Shown here: positions 34,259 through 43,429 of the stretch, piece by piece | Position numbering within the stretch: position 1 is the stretch's first letter | How the letters are laid out: each line of letters starts with the position of its first letter | NCBI GenBank assembly: GCA_009926625.1 | Contig: RFON01000001.1 | Location: forward strand, 62,001-126,000 | Reading direction: 5' to 3' | Length of the DNA: 64,000 nt | Source of the DNA: Planctomycetota bacterium | Lineage (GTDB): Bacteria > Planctomycetota > Phycisphaerae > Phycisphaerales > SM1A02 | Program-made: the position numbers and the translations under genes | The notes under the pieces: model-generated | What the model was told of the DNA's origin: nothing | The model's input: the letters and a program-made list of their open reading frames with translations, nothing else | The model's database searches: none

Positions 34259-35725
34259 TCAGCGCTTCGGTCGCTGCTTGAACTTTGGTTTGGAGGGACC
34301 GCCGATGCTCCGTGGCATGGAGCCACCAGGCATCCCCATCCCCCCAGCGCCCGCCATCTCGCGCATCGCTCCAAGGCGGCCGAGCATGCCTCCGCCGCTC
34401 ATCTGCTTCATGACCTTCTGCATCATCTCGAACTGGCGCGTCAGTTTCGTGACATCGTGCGCTTGCGTGCCGCTGCCTGCAGCAATGCGTCGCGCGCGAC
34501 TGCGGTCGATGCTTGCTGGCTGCGTCCGCTCTGCGCGGGTCATCGAAAGGATCATCCCCTCCATCCGATTGAACTGACCTTCGTCAATATCCACATCCTT
34601 GAGCATGGACCCGACGCCTGGCAGGAGTCCCATGACTTGCTTCAGTGGTCCCATGCGGCGGATGGACCGCATCATCGAGAGGAAGTCGTCCATGGACAAC
34701 TGCCCCTTCGCCATCTTCTCGGCGGCGGCAGCTGCTTCGCGCTCATCGACCTGCTCCTGCGCCCGCTCCACCAACGCAACGACATCGCCCATGCCGAGGA
34801 TTCGCCCCGCCATGCGCTGCGGATCAAAGGTGTCGAGTCCATCCCATCGCTCGCTGACGCCGACGAACTTGATGGGTGCGCCAGTCACCTTGCGAACCGT
34901 GAGTGCGGCACCGCCGCGCGTATCGGAGTCGAGTTTCGTCAGGATCACGCCATCGACCTGCAGCCGTTGGTGGAACGCCTTCGCGCTGTTCACCGCGTCC
35001 TGCCCAGTCATCGCGTCCACCACGAGCAGGCGCTCGTGTGCCTCGACTGCGCGGTCGACGGATTCGAGTTCACGCATCAGCCGGTCATCGACATGCAAGC
35101 GGCCAGCGGTATCCACGAGGACGACATCGAAGCGTTCGCTCCTTCCACGCTTGATCGCCCGCTGGGCCACCGCGATGGGGTTGCCTGGGGCCTTGCCAAG
35201 TTCATCCCCGCAGGCATCAGGCTCTCCATGGAACGCGATGCGGGTTCCAGGCACGGCCGCTGCGGCACCGTCGATCACGATGCGCAACTGCTCGACCGCT
35301 GCGGGGCGCTGGAGGTCACACGCGGCGACCAGCACGCTCCGCCCGCGCTTGGCGATCCATGCAGCAAGCTTGCCGCATGTCGTCGTCTTGCCTGCACCCT
35401 GCAGTCCACACAGCAGGATGACGGTTGGTCCGGGCTCGACGAATGTGAGTTCCGAGGCCTTCTCGCCCATCAATGCAACCAGTTTTCGGTGCACGATGCC
35501 GACCATTTGCTCGTCCGGCTTGAGACTCGAGAGCACCTGGGTGCCGAGCGCATCCGCGAGGACTTCCGCACAGAATGATCGCGCGACATCCTGGTGGACA
35601 TCGGCCTCGAGCAGCGCCGTCTCGACGGACTGCATCGCGTCCCTGACATTCGATTCGGAAATCTTGCCGCGCCCCGCGAGCGTTCGCAGCGCACTCGACA
35701 GTCGATCAGTCAGTGAGTCAAACAT
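34259..35725 (-). CDS. ffh: Signal recognition particle protein Ffh
   Basis: 488 residues. The N domain (about 1-85) is followed by the G domain with GLQGAGKTTTCGKLA (about 106-120), ACDLQRPAAVEQL, DTAGRLHVDD and ILTKLDSDTRGGA. The Met-rich M domain (about 300-488) ends in a Gly-Met-rich tail (GGMGMPGGSMPRSIGG). It binds the 4.5S RNA, recognises signal peptides on ribosomes and docks with FtsY through GTP hydrolysis. The 4.5S RNA gene was not found in the window. It may be co-transcribed with polX, whose gene lies upstream by 12 bases from the next stop-start junction. Confidence 0.96.
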   Translation of the reverse strand: MFDSLTDRLSSALRTLAGRGKISESNVRDAMQSVETALLEADVHQDVARSFCAEVLADALGTQVLSSLKPDEQMVGIVHRKLVALMGEKASELTFVEPGPTVILLCGLQGAGKTTTCGKLAAWIAKRGRSVLVAACDLQRPAAVEQLRIVIDGAAAAVPGTRIAFHGEPDACGDELGKAPGNPIAVAQRAIKRGRSERFDVVLVDTAGRLHVDDRLMRELESVDRAVEAHERLLVVDAMTGQDAVNSAKAFHQRLQVDGVILTKLDSDTRGGAALTVRKVTGAPIKFVGVSERWDGLDTFDPQRMAGRILGMGDVVALVERAQEQVDEREAAAAAEKMAKGQLSMDDFLSMMRSIRRMGPLKQVMGLLPGVGSMLKDVDIDEGQFNRMEGMILSMTRAERTQPASIDRSRARRIAAGSGTQAHDVTKLTRQFEMMQKVMKQMSGGGMLGRLGAMREMAGAGGMGMPGGSMPRSIGGPSKPKFKQRPKR

Positions 35726-35737
35726 CTCGGTTTGATC

Positions 35738-37513
35738 CTAGCGCGCCATCAACGACGGGCGAACGCCTCGCTTGTTGCGCAGCCAGCTGTGCAACGCCTG
35801 TGGATCCCACGCATTCACGCACGATGTTCGCATCAATCCTCCTCGGCGCGCGGTTGCCACGCCGTACCGAAGATTTCCTGCATCCTCGGCACCGTGGATG
35901 TCGCAGTCAATCGCAACAAGTGCGCCGGCGCCAACGGCGATCTTCACATGCGTATCGCGAAGGTCCAGTCGGCTCCAATGGCAGTTCACCTCGAGCGCAG
36001 TGCCGTGCTCCGCGGCGGCGGCGGAGAGTTCGTGCATGTCAGGGGAGAGCCCCTCGCGCCCAAGAAGGATGCGACCCGTCGGATGACCGATGATGTGGAC
36101 GAGCGGGTGTTCGATCGCCCGCAGCAGGCGTTTCGTCGCTGCGGCTGGTTCCTGCCGAAGCGCGGCATGAGGGCTCGCGACAACGAGATCAAGAAGCGCG
36201 AGTGTCTCATCGTCATAGTCGAGACGACCATCCGCGAGGATGTCCACTTCGCTCCCCGCGAGGAGGCGAAGCGTTGGAAAGTCATCCTGCGCCGCGCGAA
36301 TGGCGTCAATGTGCCGCCGCAATCGCTCCACGCTGAGTCCATTGGCCTGCGCACTCGCCTTGCTGTGATCGGTGATCGCGAGCGTGTGAAAGCCGCGCGA
36401 GACAGCAAGCGAAGCAAGTTCGTGGATGCTGAGCGATCCGTCGCTGGCGGTCGTGTGCGCATGCAACTCGCTGCGCACATGCGAGACATCAACGAGGTCG
36501 GGGGGAGGCTGATCGAAGTCGCCGCCGTGCAGTTCGCGGAGTTCGGGTGGCCAGCAGTGAAGCCCAAGCGCTGCATAGATGGATTCCTCGTTGCTTGCAG
36601 CGACCAGTGAACCGACTGGTCCATCCGCAGCCTTCGGCGCTTCGTGCAGTCCGTACTCGTTCAACCGCATGCCTGCCGCGATGGCCCGTTCCCGAAGGAA
36701 CACATTGTGGTCCTTGCTGCCAGTGAAGTAGAGCAGGGCGGCGCCGAACACCGCGTCGTCAACGATCCGCAAGTCCACCTGCATGCCGCCCGTCAACAGC
36801 GCGGAGCAGCGGGTGTCCCCATGTGCGAGCACGCGCTCGATGAACGGAAGCTCGAGGAACGCTTGGCGGACGGCTTCGTGGTTGTCGCAGCTCACCAGCA
36901 GATCGAGATCGCCGACCGTTTCACGCCCGCGCCGCGCACTGCCGGCGAATGCGGCCTGTCGGACACCCGCTGTCGTGCGGAGCACCGTGAGCATCGACTC
37001 GGCAATTGGCACAGCCTGTCCAAGTCGAAAGCGCAGTGGCTGCGATCCGGCCACCTCGTGCGCTGCAACGGCTGTGCGAAGATTCTCGATGGTCTTCGCT
37101 CCCATGCGTTCCACAGTGGCAAGTGCGCCCGAGTCGATGGCGCTCTTCAGCGACTGCAGATCGGTGACATTGGCCTTGTTCCAGAGCAGGTGCACTGTCT
37201 TCGGTCCCACGCCCTGCAGCGTGAGCAGTTCGAGCAGCCCCGCGGGAACCTCGCTGCGGAGGCGCTCGAGTTCATCGATGCGTTGGGTGGTTGCCAGTTC
37301 GACGATCTTCGCCGCAATGCTCTCCCCGAATCCCTCCACCTTTCGAAGCGCCGCTGGATCGCTCTGGGCAAGCGCACCAAGGTCCTGCACCTCCGATTCC
37401 GCAACGCGTGCCGCCTTTCGGTAGGCGTTCACCTTGAAGGCATTGGCACCCGTGATGTCCAACAGGTCGGCGATGGCGGTCAGGGTGGCTGCGATCTCGG
37501 CATTCGTTGGCAC
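35738..37513 (-). CDS. polX: DNA polymerase X with C-terminal PHP nuclease domain
   Basis: 591 residues from a GTG at 37513, chosen because GGAGGTG (37519-37525) lies 5 bases upstream. The N-terminal helix-hairpin-helix 8-kDa domain (ITGANAFKVNAYRKAARV, VEGFGESIAAKI, LQGVGPKTVHLL) precedes the pol beta palm with GSARRGRETVGDLDLL and MQVDLRIV, supplying the three catalytic Asp residues. From about 340 a PHP domain begins with ELHAHTTASDGS and contains TLAITDHS. Bacterial PolX fills short gaps in base-excision repair, and its PHP domain has 3'-5' exonuclease activity. It is followed by ffh. Confidence 0.93.
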   Translation of the reverse strand: MPTNAEIAATLTAIADLLDITGANAFKVNAYRKAARVAESEVQDLGALAQSDPAALRKVEGFGESIAAKIVELATTQRIDELERLRSEVPAGLLELLTLQGVGPKTVHLLWNKANVTDLQSLKSAIDSGALATVERMGAKTIENLRTAVAAHEVAGSQPLRFRLGQAVPIAESMLTVLRTTAGVRQAAFAGSARRGRETVGDLDLLVSCDNHEAVRQAFLELPFIERVLAHGDTRCSALLTGGMQVDLRIVDDAVFGAALLYFTGSKDHNVFLRERAIAAGMRLNEYGLHEAPKAADGPVGSLVAASNEESIYAALGLHCWPPELRELHGGDFDQPPPDLVDVSHVRSELHAHTTASDGSLSIHELASLAVSRGFHTLAITDHSKASAQANGLSVERLRRHIDAIRAAQDDFPTLRLLAGSEVDILADGRLDYDDETLALLDLVVASPHAALRQEPAAATKRLLRAIEHPLVHIIGHPTGRILLGREGLSPDMHELSAAAAEHGTALEVNCHWSRLDLRDTHVKIAVGAGALVAIDCDIHGAEDAGNLRYGVATARRGGLMRTSCVNAWDPQALHSWLRNKRGVRPSLMAR

Positions 37514-37518
37514 CGTGC

Positions 37519-37525
37519 CACCTCC
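37519..37525 (-). promoter_or_regulatory. Strong Shine-Dalgarno site for polX
   Basis: GGAGGTG on the minus strand, 5 bases before the GTG at 37513. It decides this start over an upstream in-frame codon at 37570, which lies within the tRNA-Arg gene. Confidence 0.8.
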
Positions 37526-37543
37526 GATGAGCTTGGGGGAAAA

Positions 37544-37617
37544 CGCGACCAGCAGGACTCGAACCTGCAACCCCGAGCTTCGTAGGCTCGTGCTCTATCC
37601 AATTGAGCTATGGTCGC
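37544..37617 (-). tRNA. tRNA-Arg (anticodon ACG)
   Basis: 74 bases. The acceptor stem GCGACCA/TGGTCGC is perfect, the anticodon stem-loop is CGAGC-CTACGAA-GCTCG, and the T arm is GCAGGTTCGAGTCCTGC. The discriminator is G, and CCA is not encoded. The A at position 34 is normally converted to inosine. Its 5' end overlaps the last 10 bases of nuoN. Confidence 0.95.
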
Positions 37618-39251
37618 TCCGAAGCGGTCGATGATAGCGAAGCCGCGGCCGAGGCCTTGGCTTGATCGGCAGAGGAAGCCCCAGCGGGGAGCTTGGTGGT
37701 CACGGTGGTGATGTCGCGCGAAGTGACTTCAGCTGACTCGACAAGCGCATTGACGAAACCAGGCAGGAGGACCGTCCCAACTCCAGCGACAACCGCAGCG
37801 ACCCATGGCCAGCGGCTCGGCACCAGCGTGACCTCCTCGCTGCGCGCCGAGGGCGGGGCAACCAGCGGCACCGTGGCCAATCGCAAGTAATAGAGCGCGC
37901 TGATGGCGCTGTTGATCACGGCGATGACCACGAGGGCGAACTGGTCCGCTTCGAATGCAGCGACAAACAGGTAGACCTTCCCGAAGAAACCGAGGAAGGG
38001 GGGCAATCCCACCAGCGATGCCGCAGAAACTGCCAGCATCCACGCCATGACGGGCTGTTTCTGGCGAAGCCCAGCCAGGTCGTTCATCTCGTTCACCTCT
38101 TCGCCTCGGCGCTCCAGCGCGGCGAGCGCTGCGAAAGACGCGGTCGTCATGACGCCATAGGTGAGCAAGTAAAAACTGATCGCCTCGATGCCCACGCCGC
38201 CTGAGAGGAGACCGATGACGAGGTATCCAGAGTGCGCGATCGAGCTGTAGGCGAGCATGCGCTTGACGGAACTCTGCAGCAGCGCCGCCACATTGCCCAG
38301 CGTCATGGTGAGCACTGCAACCATCCACAGCACGGCGGTCAGTGGCGTTGGCAACCCCGCGTAGGGCACGCGAACGCCATCACCGTCGACGAGGGAATGA
38401 CCGGTCCACCCAACGCAAGCGAGCAGAACGGCGAGGACCACGAAGCCCGCAACCTTCGGCACGAAAGCCAGGAAGGCGGTGACATGCGTTGGTGCGCCCT
38501 CGTACACATCGGGTGCATAGAAGTGCATCGGCACAGCGGTGATCTTGAAGCAGAAGCCAAGCACCGCCAGGATGAGTCCCGCGAGGGCCATGGCATCGAT
38601 GCCGCTGCCGGCCGCTTGGGCCGCGAGAGCAGTTTGGATGCCCTGCAATTCCAGCGAGCCCGTCGACCCATAGATCAATGCAAATCCATACAGGAACACC
38701 GCCGTGCTGAGCGCACCAAGGAAGAAGTACTTGATGGCCGCTTCGCCGCTGCGCCGCGATGAACCGCCAACGGCAACCATGATGTAGGTGGGCAGCGACA
38801 CCAGTTCGACAGCGAGGAAGATCCAGATGAGGTCTGTCGCACTGCAGAGCAGCATCGCACCGATCAGGCTGAAGAGGAAGAACGCATGGAACTCTCCCGC
38901 AACGACTCGCTGCGGATCAAAGATGGTTCGGCCGCGCGCAACGGCTGCCTCGTAGCCGCGGTCGACCGATCCAGCCGAAACCAAGACGAGCAGGATGCCG
39001 ACACCCGCAAGCAATGGCTTGATGAAGGCGCCAAGCATCGGCAGCACCAGTTGGGCCTCGACTGCGCGGGGCTCCGTCCAGGTGAGTGGCATCATCACCA
39101 GTGCGGCGATCAGTGCAAGGCACGTGAAGATGGGAAGGAACGCTCGCACGGCATGGCGCCGCGACAGCCCGAGCACTGCCGCAACAACTGCGGCGGCAAA
39201 CAACAGGATTTCTGGCGCAAGCAGCGTCAATCGTGGTCCGATGGAGTCCAT
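37608..39251 (-). CDS. nuoN: NADH-quinone oxidoreductase subunit N
   Basis: 547 residues, one of the three antiporter-like proton-pumping subunits of complex I. About 14 helices carry the conserved MAVGGSSRRSGEAAIKYFFLGALSTAVFLYG, KITAVPMHFYAPDVYEGAPT, FVPKVAGF and LQSSVKRMLAYSSIAHSGY segments, with the helix-7/8 and helix-12 Lys residues of the pump. The C-terminal tail is low-complexity (PAGASSADQAKASAAASL), and its TAG stop lies inside the downstream tRNA-Arg. Its ATG overlaps the nuoM stop (TAATG). Confidence 0.95.
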   Translation of the reverse strand: MDSIGPRLTLLAPEILLFAAAVVAAVLGLSRRHAVRAFLPIFTCLALIAALVMMPLTWTEPRAVEAQLVLPMLGAFIKPLLAGVGILLVLVSAGSVDRGYEAAVARGRTIFDPQRVVAGEFHAFFLFSLIGAMLLCSATDLIWIFLAVELVSLPTYIMVAVGGSSRRSGEAAIKYFFLGALSTAVFLYGFALIYGSTGSLELQGIQTALAAQAAGSGIDAMALAGLILAVLGFCFKITAVPMHFYAPDVYEGAPTHVTAFLAFVPKVAGFVVLAVLLACVGWTGHSLVDGDGVRVPYAGLPTPLTAVLWMVAVLTMTLGNVAALLQSSVKRMLAYSSIAHSGYLVIGLLSGGVGIEAISFYLLTYGVMTTASFAALAALERRGEEVNEMNDLAGLRQKQPVMAWMLAVSAASLVGLPPFLGFFGKVYLFVAAFEADQFALVVIAVINSAISALYYLRLATVPLVAPPSARSEEVTLVPSRWPWVAAVVAGVGTVLLPGFVNALVESAEVTSRDITTVTTKLPAGASSADQAKASAAASLSSTASERP

Positions 39252-40894
39252 TACGGCACCCCTCCAGCCGTTGAGGCGCTCACGACGCCAGGGGAAACGG
39301 CATCCTCCGACACCGCCAATGCCTCGCGCTCCTTGAGTCGTCGGACTTCATCGGGATAGTTCGCGAGCATCCGCGTTGCGCAAGGCTCGATCGCCTTGAG
39401 CATCGGCTGCGGCTGGACGCCCAGCCAGATGCATGCGATCGCAAGCGGGGTCAGTACCAGGATCTCCCGCGCACTCAGATCGCGCGGCAGGCTGCTGTGC
39501 GCAGTCGAGTGGTCGTGTGCAGCATCGTGGTGCGGTTCTCGCAGCGGTCCCCACACGATCTTGCCAAGCAGGATCAGCAAGTACATCGCGGCCATGATCA
39601 ATCCGAGACCCGCAATCACCGCGAAGCGCGGACCGAGGAGCCCTGGATACCCGCTCTGCCCATCGTGCTCCGCAATGAAGGTGCCGCCGAGGCACAGGAA
39701 CTCGCCGATGAATCCGTTGAGCCCAGGCAGGCCGATGCTGGCGAAGGTGAACAGCACCATGAAGCTGGCCCACACTGGCATCTTCTTGGCGAGTCCTCCA
39801 AGCACATCGGTGTCCTTCGTGTGGTAGCGCTCGTAGAACATGCCGATGCAGAGGAACAGCGCACCTGTCGAGAGTCCGTGGTTCACCATGTAGAACACGG
39901 CGCCTTCTGCACCGACAGGATTGAGCGCAAACAACCCAAGCATGCAAAGACCGAGGTGGGCGACGGATGAGTACGCAATTAGTTTCTTCGCATCCGTCTG
40001 AACCCAACAGATGAGCGACGCATAGATGATCGCGATGATCGAGAGGACTGCCACAACCACCATGAGTTCGGCTCCGCCGGCAGGTGCCATCGGCAGCGCA
40101 AAGCGGTAGTTGCCGTAGGTGCCGAGTTTCAGCATCGCCGACGCGAGAATGACGGATCCAGCCGTGGGTGCCTGATCGTGTGCGAGCGGCAGCCATGTGT
40201 GCAAGGGGAACAGCGGCACCTTCACGGCGAACCCGATCATCAGCGATGCAAAGAGCCAGTACTGCGCGCTTGCCGGCAGTCGCACGGCGGTGGCCGTCAA
40301 GGCATCGATGTCGAATGACCAAGCTCCGCTGGAGACGCGCTGTTCCCACGCGACATAGATGATCGCGGCGAGCATGAACATCGATCCAAGGAAGGTGTAG
40401 ACGAACATCTTCACCGCAGCGATGCGACGCTCGGTGCCGCCGTACACCCCGATCAGGATGGTCATCGGCACAAGCGTGAACTCATAGCCCACATAGAACA
40501 GGATCGCATCGCGCGCTGCGAAGGCCAGGATGATCGATGCGCCGAGCAGGAGGAACCAACCGTAGTACTCCCTGACGCGCTCGGTCACTGCGGTGAACGA
40601 GCCGATGATGCAGAGTGGCATCAGGAATGCGGTGAGCAGCGCAAGCAGAAGTGAAACGGTGTCGAACCCGACCGAGAGGCGGATGCCCGCAGCGGCAAGC
40701 CAGGCGGATCCGGGTTCGAGAGGGTGATGCTGACCGTTGTTCCATGCGGGGAACTCGAATGCGAACAGCGCGAGTGCAGCCAACGATCCGAGCGTCGCAA
40801 GCAGGGAAATCCACTTCGAGAGTCGGGGCGATGCGATCGCCACGAGGGCTGCACCGACCACTGGCATCAAGATGCTTGTCCAGATCAGCGACAT
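39251..40894 (-). CDS. nuoM: NADH-quinone oxidoreductase subunit M
   Basis: 547 residues from the ATG at 40894 (a TTG at 40903 overlaps nuoL and is less likely). Antiporter-like fold with YVGYEFTLVPMTILIGVYGG (pump Glu), FAVKVPLFPLHTWLPLAHDQAPTAGSVILA (pump Lys and the HTWLPxAHxxAP signature), and DAKKLIAYSSVAHLGL. Second proton-pumping antiporter subunit of complex I, between L and N. The start follows the nuoL stop by one base. Confidence 0.95.
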   Translation of the reverse strand: MSLIWTSILMPVVGAALVAIASPRLSKWISLLATLGSLAALALFAFEFPAWNNGQHHPLEPGSAWLAAAGIRLSVGFDTVSLLLALLTAFLMPLCIIGSFTAVTERVREYYGWFLLLGASIILAFAARDAILFYVGYEFTLVPMTILIGVYGGTERRIAAVKMFVYTFLGSMFMLAAIIYVAWEQRVSSGAWSFDIDALTATAVRLPASAQYWLFASLMIGFAVKVPLFPLHTWLPLAHDQAPTAGSVILASAMLKLGTYGNYRFALPMAPAGGAELMVVVAVLSIIAIIYASLICWVQTDAKKLIAYSSVAHLGLCMLGLFALNPVGAEGAVFYMVNHGLSTGALFLCIGMFYERYHTKDTDVLGGLAKKMPVWASFMVLFTFASIGLPGLNGFIGEFLCLGGTFIAEHDGQSGYPGLLGPRFAVIAGLGLIMAAMYLLILLGKIVWGPLREPHHDAAHDHSTAHSSLPRDLSAREILVLTPLAIACIWLGVQPQPMLKAIEPCATRMLANYPDEVRRLKEREALAVSEDAVSPGVVSASTAGGVP

Positions 40895-40895
40895 G

Positions 40896-43052
40896 TCACT
40901 CAAACCCTCTCAGCCAGACCCATGCCATCCAAGCGAGCACCAGCGCGACGCCCGCCACCATCGAGACCGCGTAACCCTGCAGCGCACCGCCGTACAGCGG
41001 CCGGAAAAGCTTGCCAGCTGCGATCGGGATTCGCGCGATGCCATCGACGAGCACGCCGTCAAGGAAATGCTTGTCGCCGAAGTGCAGCACTTGTGACCCG
41101 AGCCATAGCGGCAAACGGAAGAGCCCGTGATAGATCTCGTCGAAGAACCACTTGCGTTCCATGCAGACGGGCAGCCAACGGGTGAACACATTGCCCATGA
41201 GTGCGCGGCGCAGAGCATCGGCGGAAGCTCGAGACATGAGATGCAGCCACGCGGCAACAAGGATGCCGCCGATCGACGCCGTCGCGCCAACCACGAGCAA
41301 TCCCGTGTGCGCTTCCATACCAAGCACCGTGTGGTGATCGCCGCTGCCCTCCGCTGCATGCGCGACCACCTGCGCACCCGCCGCAGCGCTCGACCCAGCG
41401 ATCATCTGCTGCGCCCAGTTGACGCCGTGCGCAAAGGCTTCGTTGTAAGCGGGAAATCCAGCCGCAATCGTGCCGACTGCCAGCAGGAACAGGACAGTCG
41501 AGATCGCCCACTTTGGAGCATGCGGGTGGAAGCCGTGGGCTGCCTTGGCCTTGGGTGGGTTGCCATGTCCATGCGCGTTATGCGCGTCATGCGCGTCATG
41601 CGCGTCATGCGCAGCGTCACCGTGATGTCCATCTGCTGCGGGCTCGAAATGCACGGGGCCGCAGCAAACGCGGAACCACACACGGAAGGTGTAGTAGGCG
41701 GTGAGCGCAGCGGTGAACAGTCCCATCCACCCGAGGAACACGAAGTCCCAGCGCGAACTGGTGAGCGCCTTCAGCAGGATCGCATCCTTCGAGAAGAAGG
41801 CAGCGGTGTAGGGGAACGCGGCAAGCCAGAGGCAACCGATGAACATCGTCCAGGACACAAGCCTCCAGCCTGGGATGTGACGGAGCCCGCTGAGCTTGCG
41901 CAGATCCAACTGCCCAGCGAAGCCGTGCATGATGGCTCCTGCCGTCAGGAAGAGCAGCGCCTTGAAGAATGCATGCGTGAAGGTGTGGTAGCAGGCACCG
42001 AAGGTGGTGCCGACGCCAAGGCCCAAGAACATGTAGCCCAGCTGTGAAATCGTCGAGTAGGCGAAGACGCGCTTGATGTCGTACTGCGCCATGCCGATCG
42101 TTGCCGCAAGCAGTGCCGTGCCGCCACCGATCCAAGCGACGGTCGCGAGCGCATCGGGATGAAGCGCAAAGAACGGATACATGCGCGCGATCAGGAAAAC
42201 TCCGGCGGTCACCATCGTGGCCGCGTGGATGAGCGCCGAGACGGGCGTGGGCCCCTCCATCGCATCAGGCAGCCATGTGAACAGCGGGAACTGCGCGCTC
42301 TTTCCGAATGCGCCAAGCATCAACAGGAATGGAATCAGCGAGATGTCCCAGTCGACGACCGTTTGCCCGCCGGCGTTCATGGCTTGGAACAGCTGCGAGT
42401 ACTGCAGCGTGCCGTAATTCGCCCACAGCATGAAGATGCCAAGCGCAAGGCCGAGATCGCCGATGCGGTTCATGATGAACGCCTTCTTGGCAGCCGCGAC
42501 CGCCGCGGGGCGTTGGTAATCGAAACCGATCAGCAGGTAGCTCGCGAGTCCAACGCCTTCCCAGCCGAGATACAGCATCACGAGGTTGTCGCCCATCACG
42601 AGCGAGCCCATGGCGAACAGGAAGATGCTGATGCCGAAGAAGAAGCGCGCATAGCCAGCGCCCTTTTCCGTTTCCATGTACTCGCTGGCATACAGCGCAA
42701 TGAGCGTGCCGAGCCCAGTGACGAACAGCATCCAGAAGAGCGTGAGCGAATCGATGTACAGCGCACAGGGTGCCGTGAACTGCTGGAATCGTCCATCGCC
42801 CCAGGCGAACGACATCCACTCGAAGATCGGTACCTGGACCGGTCCCGTGTAGGCGTTGTAGGCACGCACGACGATGACGAACGACGCAGCAAGCGCTAGC
42901 ACCGTGATGAACGCCGGCAACTTTCCAGGAAGGCGCGCTGCGGCGCAGACCGCACAAAGTGCGGCAGACAGCAGGGGAAGCAGCAGCGCCCAACCGATCC
43001 AAGCCAACTCGGGTGCGACGACAGCCTGCGGGATGGTGAACTCCGCGCTCAT
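40896..43052 (-). CDS. nuoL: NADH-quinone oxidoreductase subunit L
   Basis: 718 residues with the ATG preceded by GGGAGAA. It shows LGWEGVGLASYLLIGF, the FGKSAQFPLFTWLPDAMEGPTPVSALIHAATMV signature, YDIKRVFAYSTISQLGY and FKALLFLTAGA, covering the pump Lys and Glu residues. The long lateral helix and the C-terminal anchor are present. A His-, Asp- and Ala-rich loop (about residues 475-515, DAAHDAHDAHDAHNAHGHG) is inserted before helix 15. Overlaps nuoK by ATGA. Confidence 0.95.
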   Translation of the reverse strand: MSAEFTIPQAVVAPELAWIGWALLLPLLSAALCAVCAAARLPGKLPAFITVLALAASFVIVVRAYNAYTGPVQVPIFEWMSFAWGDGRFQQFTAPCALYIDSLTLFWMLFVTGLGTLIALYASEYMETEKGAGYARFFFGISIFLFAMGSLVMGDNLVMLYLGWEGVGLASYLLIGFDYQRPAAVAAAKKAFIMNRIGDLGLALGIFMLWANYGTLQYSQLFQAMNAGGQTVVDWDISLIPFLLMLGAFGKSAQFPLFTWLPDAMEGPTPVSALIHAATMVTAGVFLIARMYPFFALHPDALATVAWIGGGTALLAATIGMAQYDIKRVFAYSTISQLGYMFLGLGVGTTFGACYHTFTHAFFKALLFLTAGAIMHGFAGQLDLRKLSGLRHIPGWRLVSWTMFIGCLWLAAFPYTAAFFSKDAILLKALTSSRWDFVFLGWMGLFTAALTAYYTFRVWFRVCCGPVHFEPAADGHHGDAAHDAHDAHDAHNAHGHGNPPKAKAAHGFHPHAPKWAISTVLFLLAVGTIAAGFPAYNEAFAHGVNWAQQMIAGSSAAAGAQVVAHAAEGSGDHHTVLGMEAHTGLLVVGATASIGGILVAAWLHLMSRASADALRRALMGNVFTRWLPVCMERKWFFDEIYHGLFRLPLWLGSQVLHFGDKHFLDGVLVDGIARIPIAAGKLFRPLYGGALQGYAVSMVAGVALVLAWMAWVWLRGFE
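41571..41615. repeat. 9-bp tandem repeat inside nuoL
   Basis: Five tandem copies of ATGCGCGTY (the last degenerate, ATGCGCAGC) encode Ala-His-Asp/Asn triplets on the minus strand. This creates most of the His-rich loop of NuoL. Copy number changes would stay in frame. Confidence 0.9.
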
Positions 43053-43429
43053 GATTCTCCCAAGTCAGACCAGACTTCAGCGCTCAGCGTCTCGCGGCGT
43101 CTGTGAAGGAGGACGACAAGTCCAAGCGCCAAGGCTGCCTCGGCGGCGGCGACGGTCAGGATGAAGATGACGAACACTTGCCCAGAGACATCCATGTGCA
43201 TGCGCGCGAAGGTGATCATCGCGAGGGCTGCTCCTTGGAACATCAGTTCTGTGCAGAGGAACATGATGATCATGTTGCGGCGCACCATGAACCCGACGAG
43301 CCCGATGACGAACAGGAGCGCGCTGATCGCAAGCGAGATCGAGATCTGTGCGCCAGATGCCGCTGAAAATGCTTGCCCGATGCCCTCGAGCGCGGCTGAT
43401 GCGAGCGCACTGGATGGCAGTGCCGTCAT
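43049..43429 (-). CDS. nuoK: NADH-quinone oxidoreductase subunit K
   Basis: 126 residues with three helices, about 25 longer than usual at the N-terminus. The buried Glu residues of the coupling helices are present in FLCTELMFQGAALAM and TVAAAEAALALGLVVLL. It forms part of the proton path next to subunits A, J and H. It overlaps nuoL and nuoJ by 4 bases each. Confidence 0.93.
   Translation of the reverse strand: MTALPSSALASAALEGIGQAFSAASGAQISISLAISALLFVIGLVGFMVRRNMIIMFLCTELMFQGAALAMITFARMHMDVSGQVFVIFILTVAAAEAALALGLVVLLHRRRETLSAEVWSDLGES

Noticed and set aside
41571-41615. Tandem repeats in nuoL as a CRISPR array
   Set aside because: Units are 9 bp, contiguous, without spacers and in frame within a gene.
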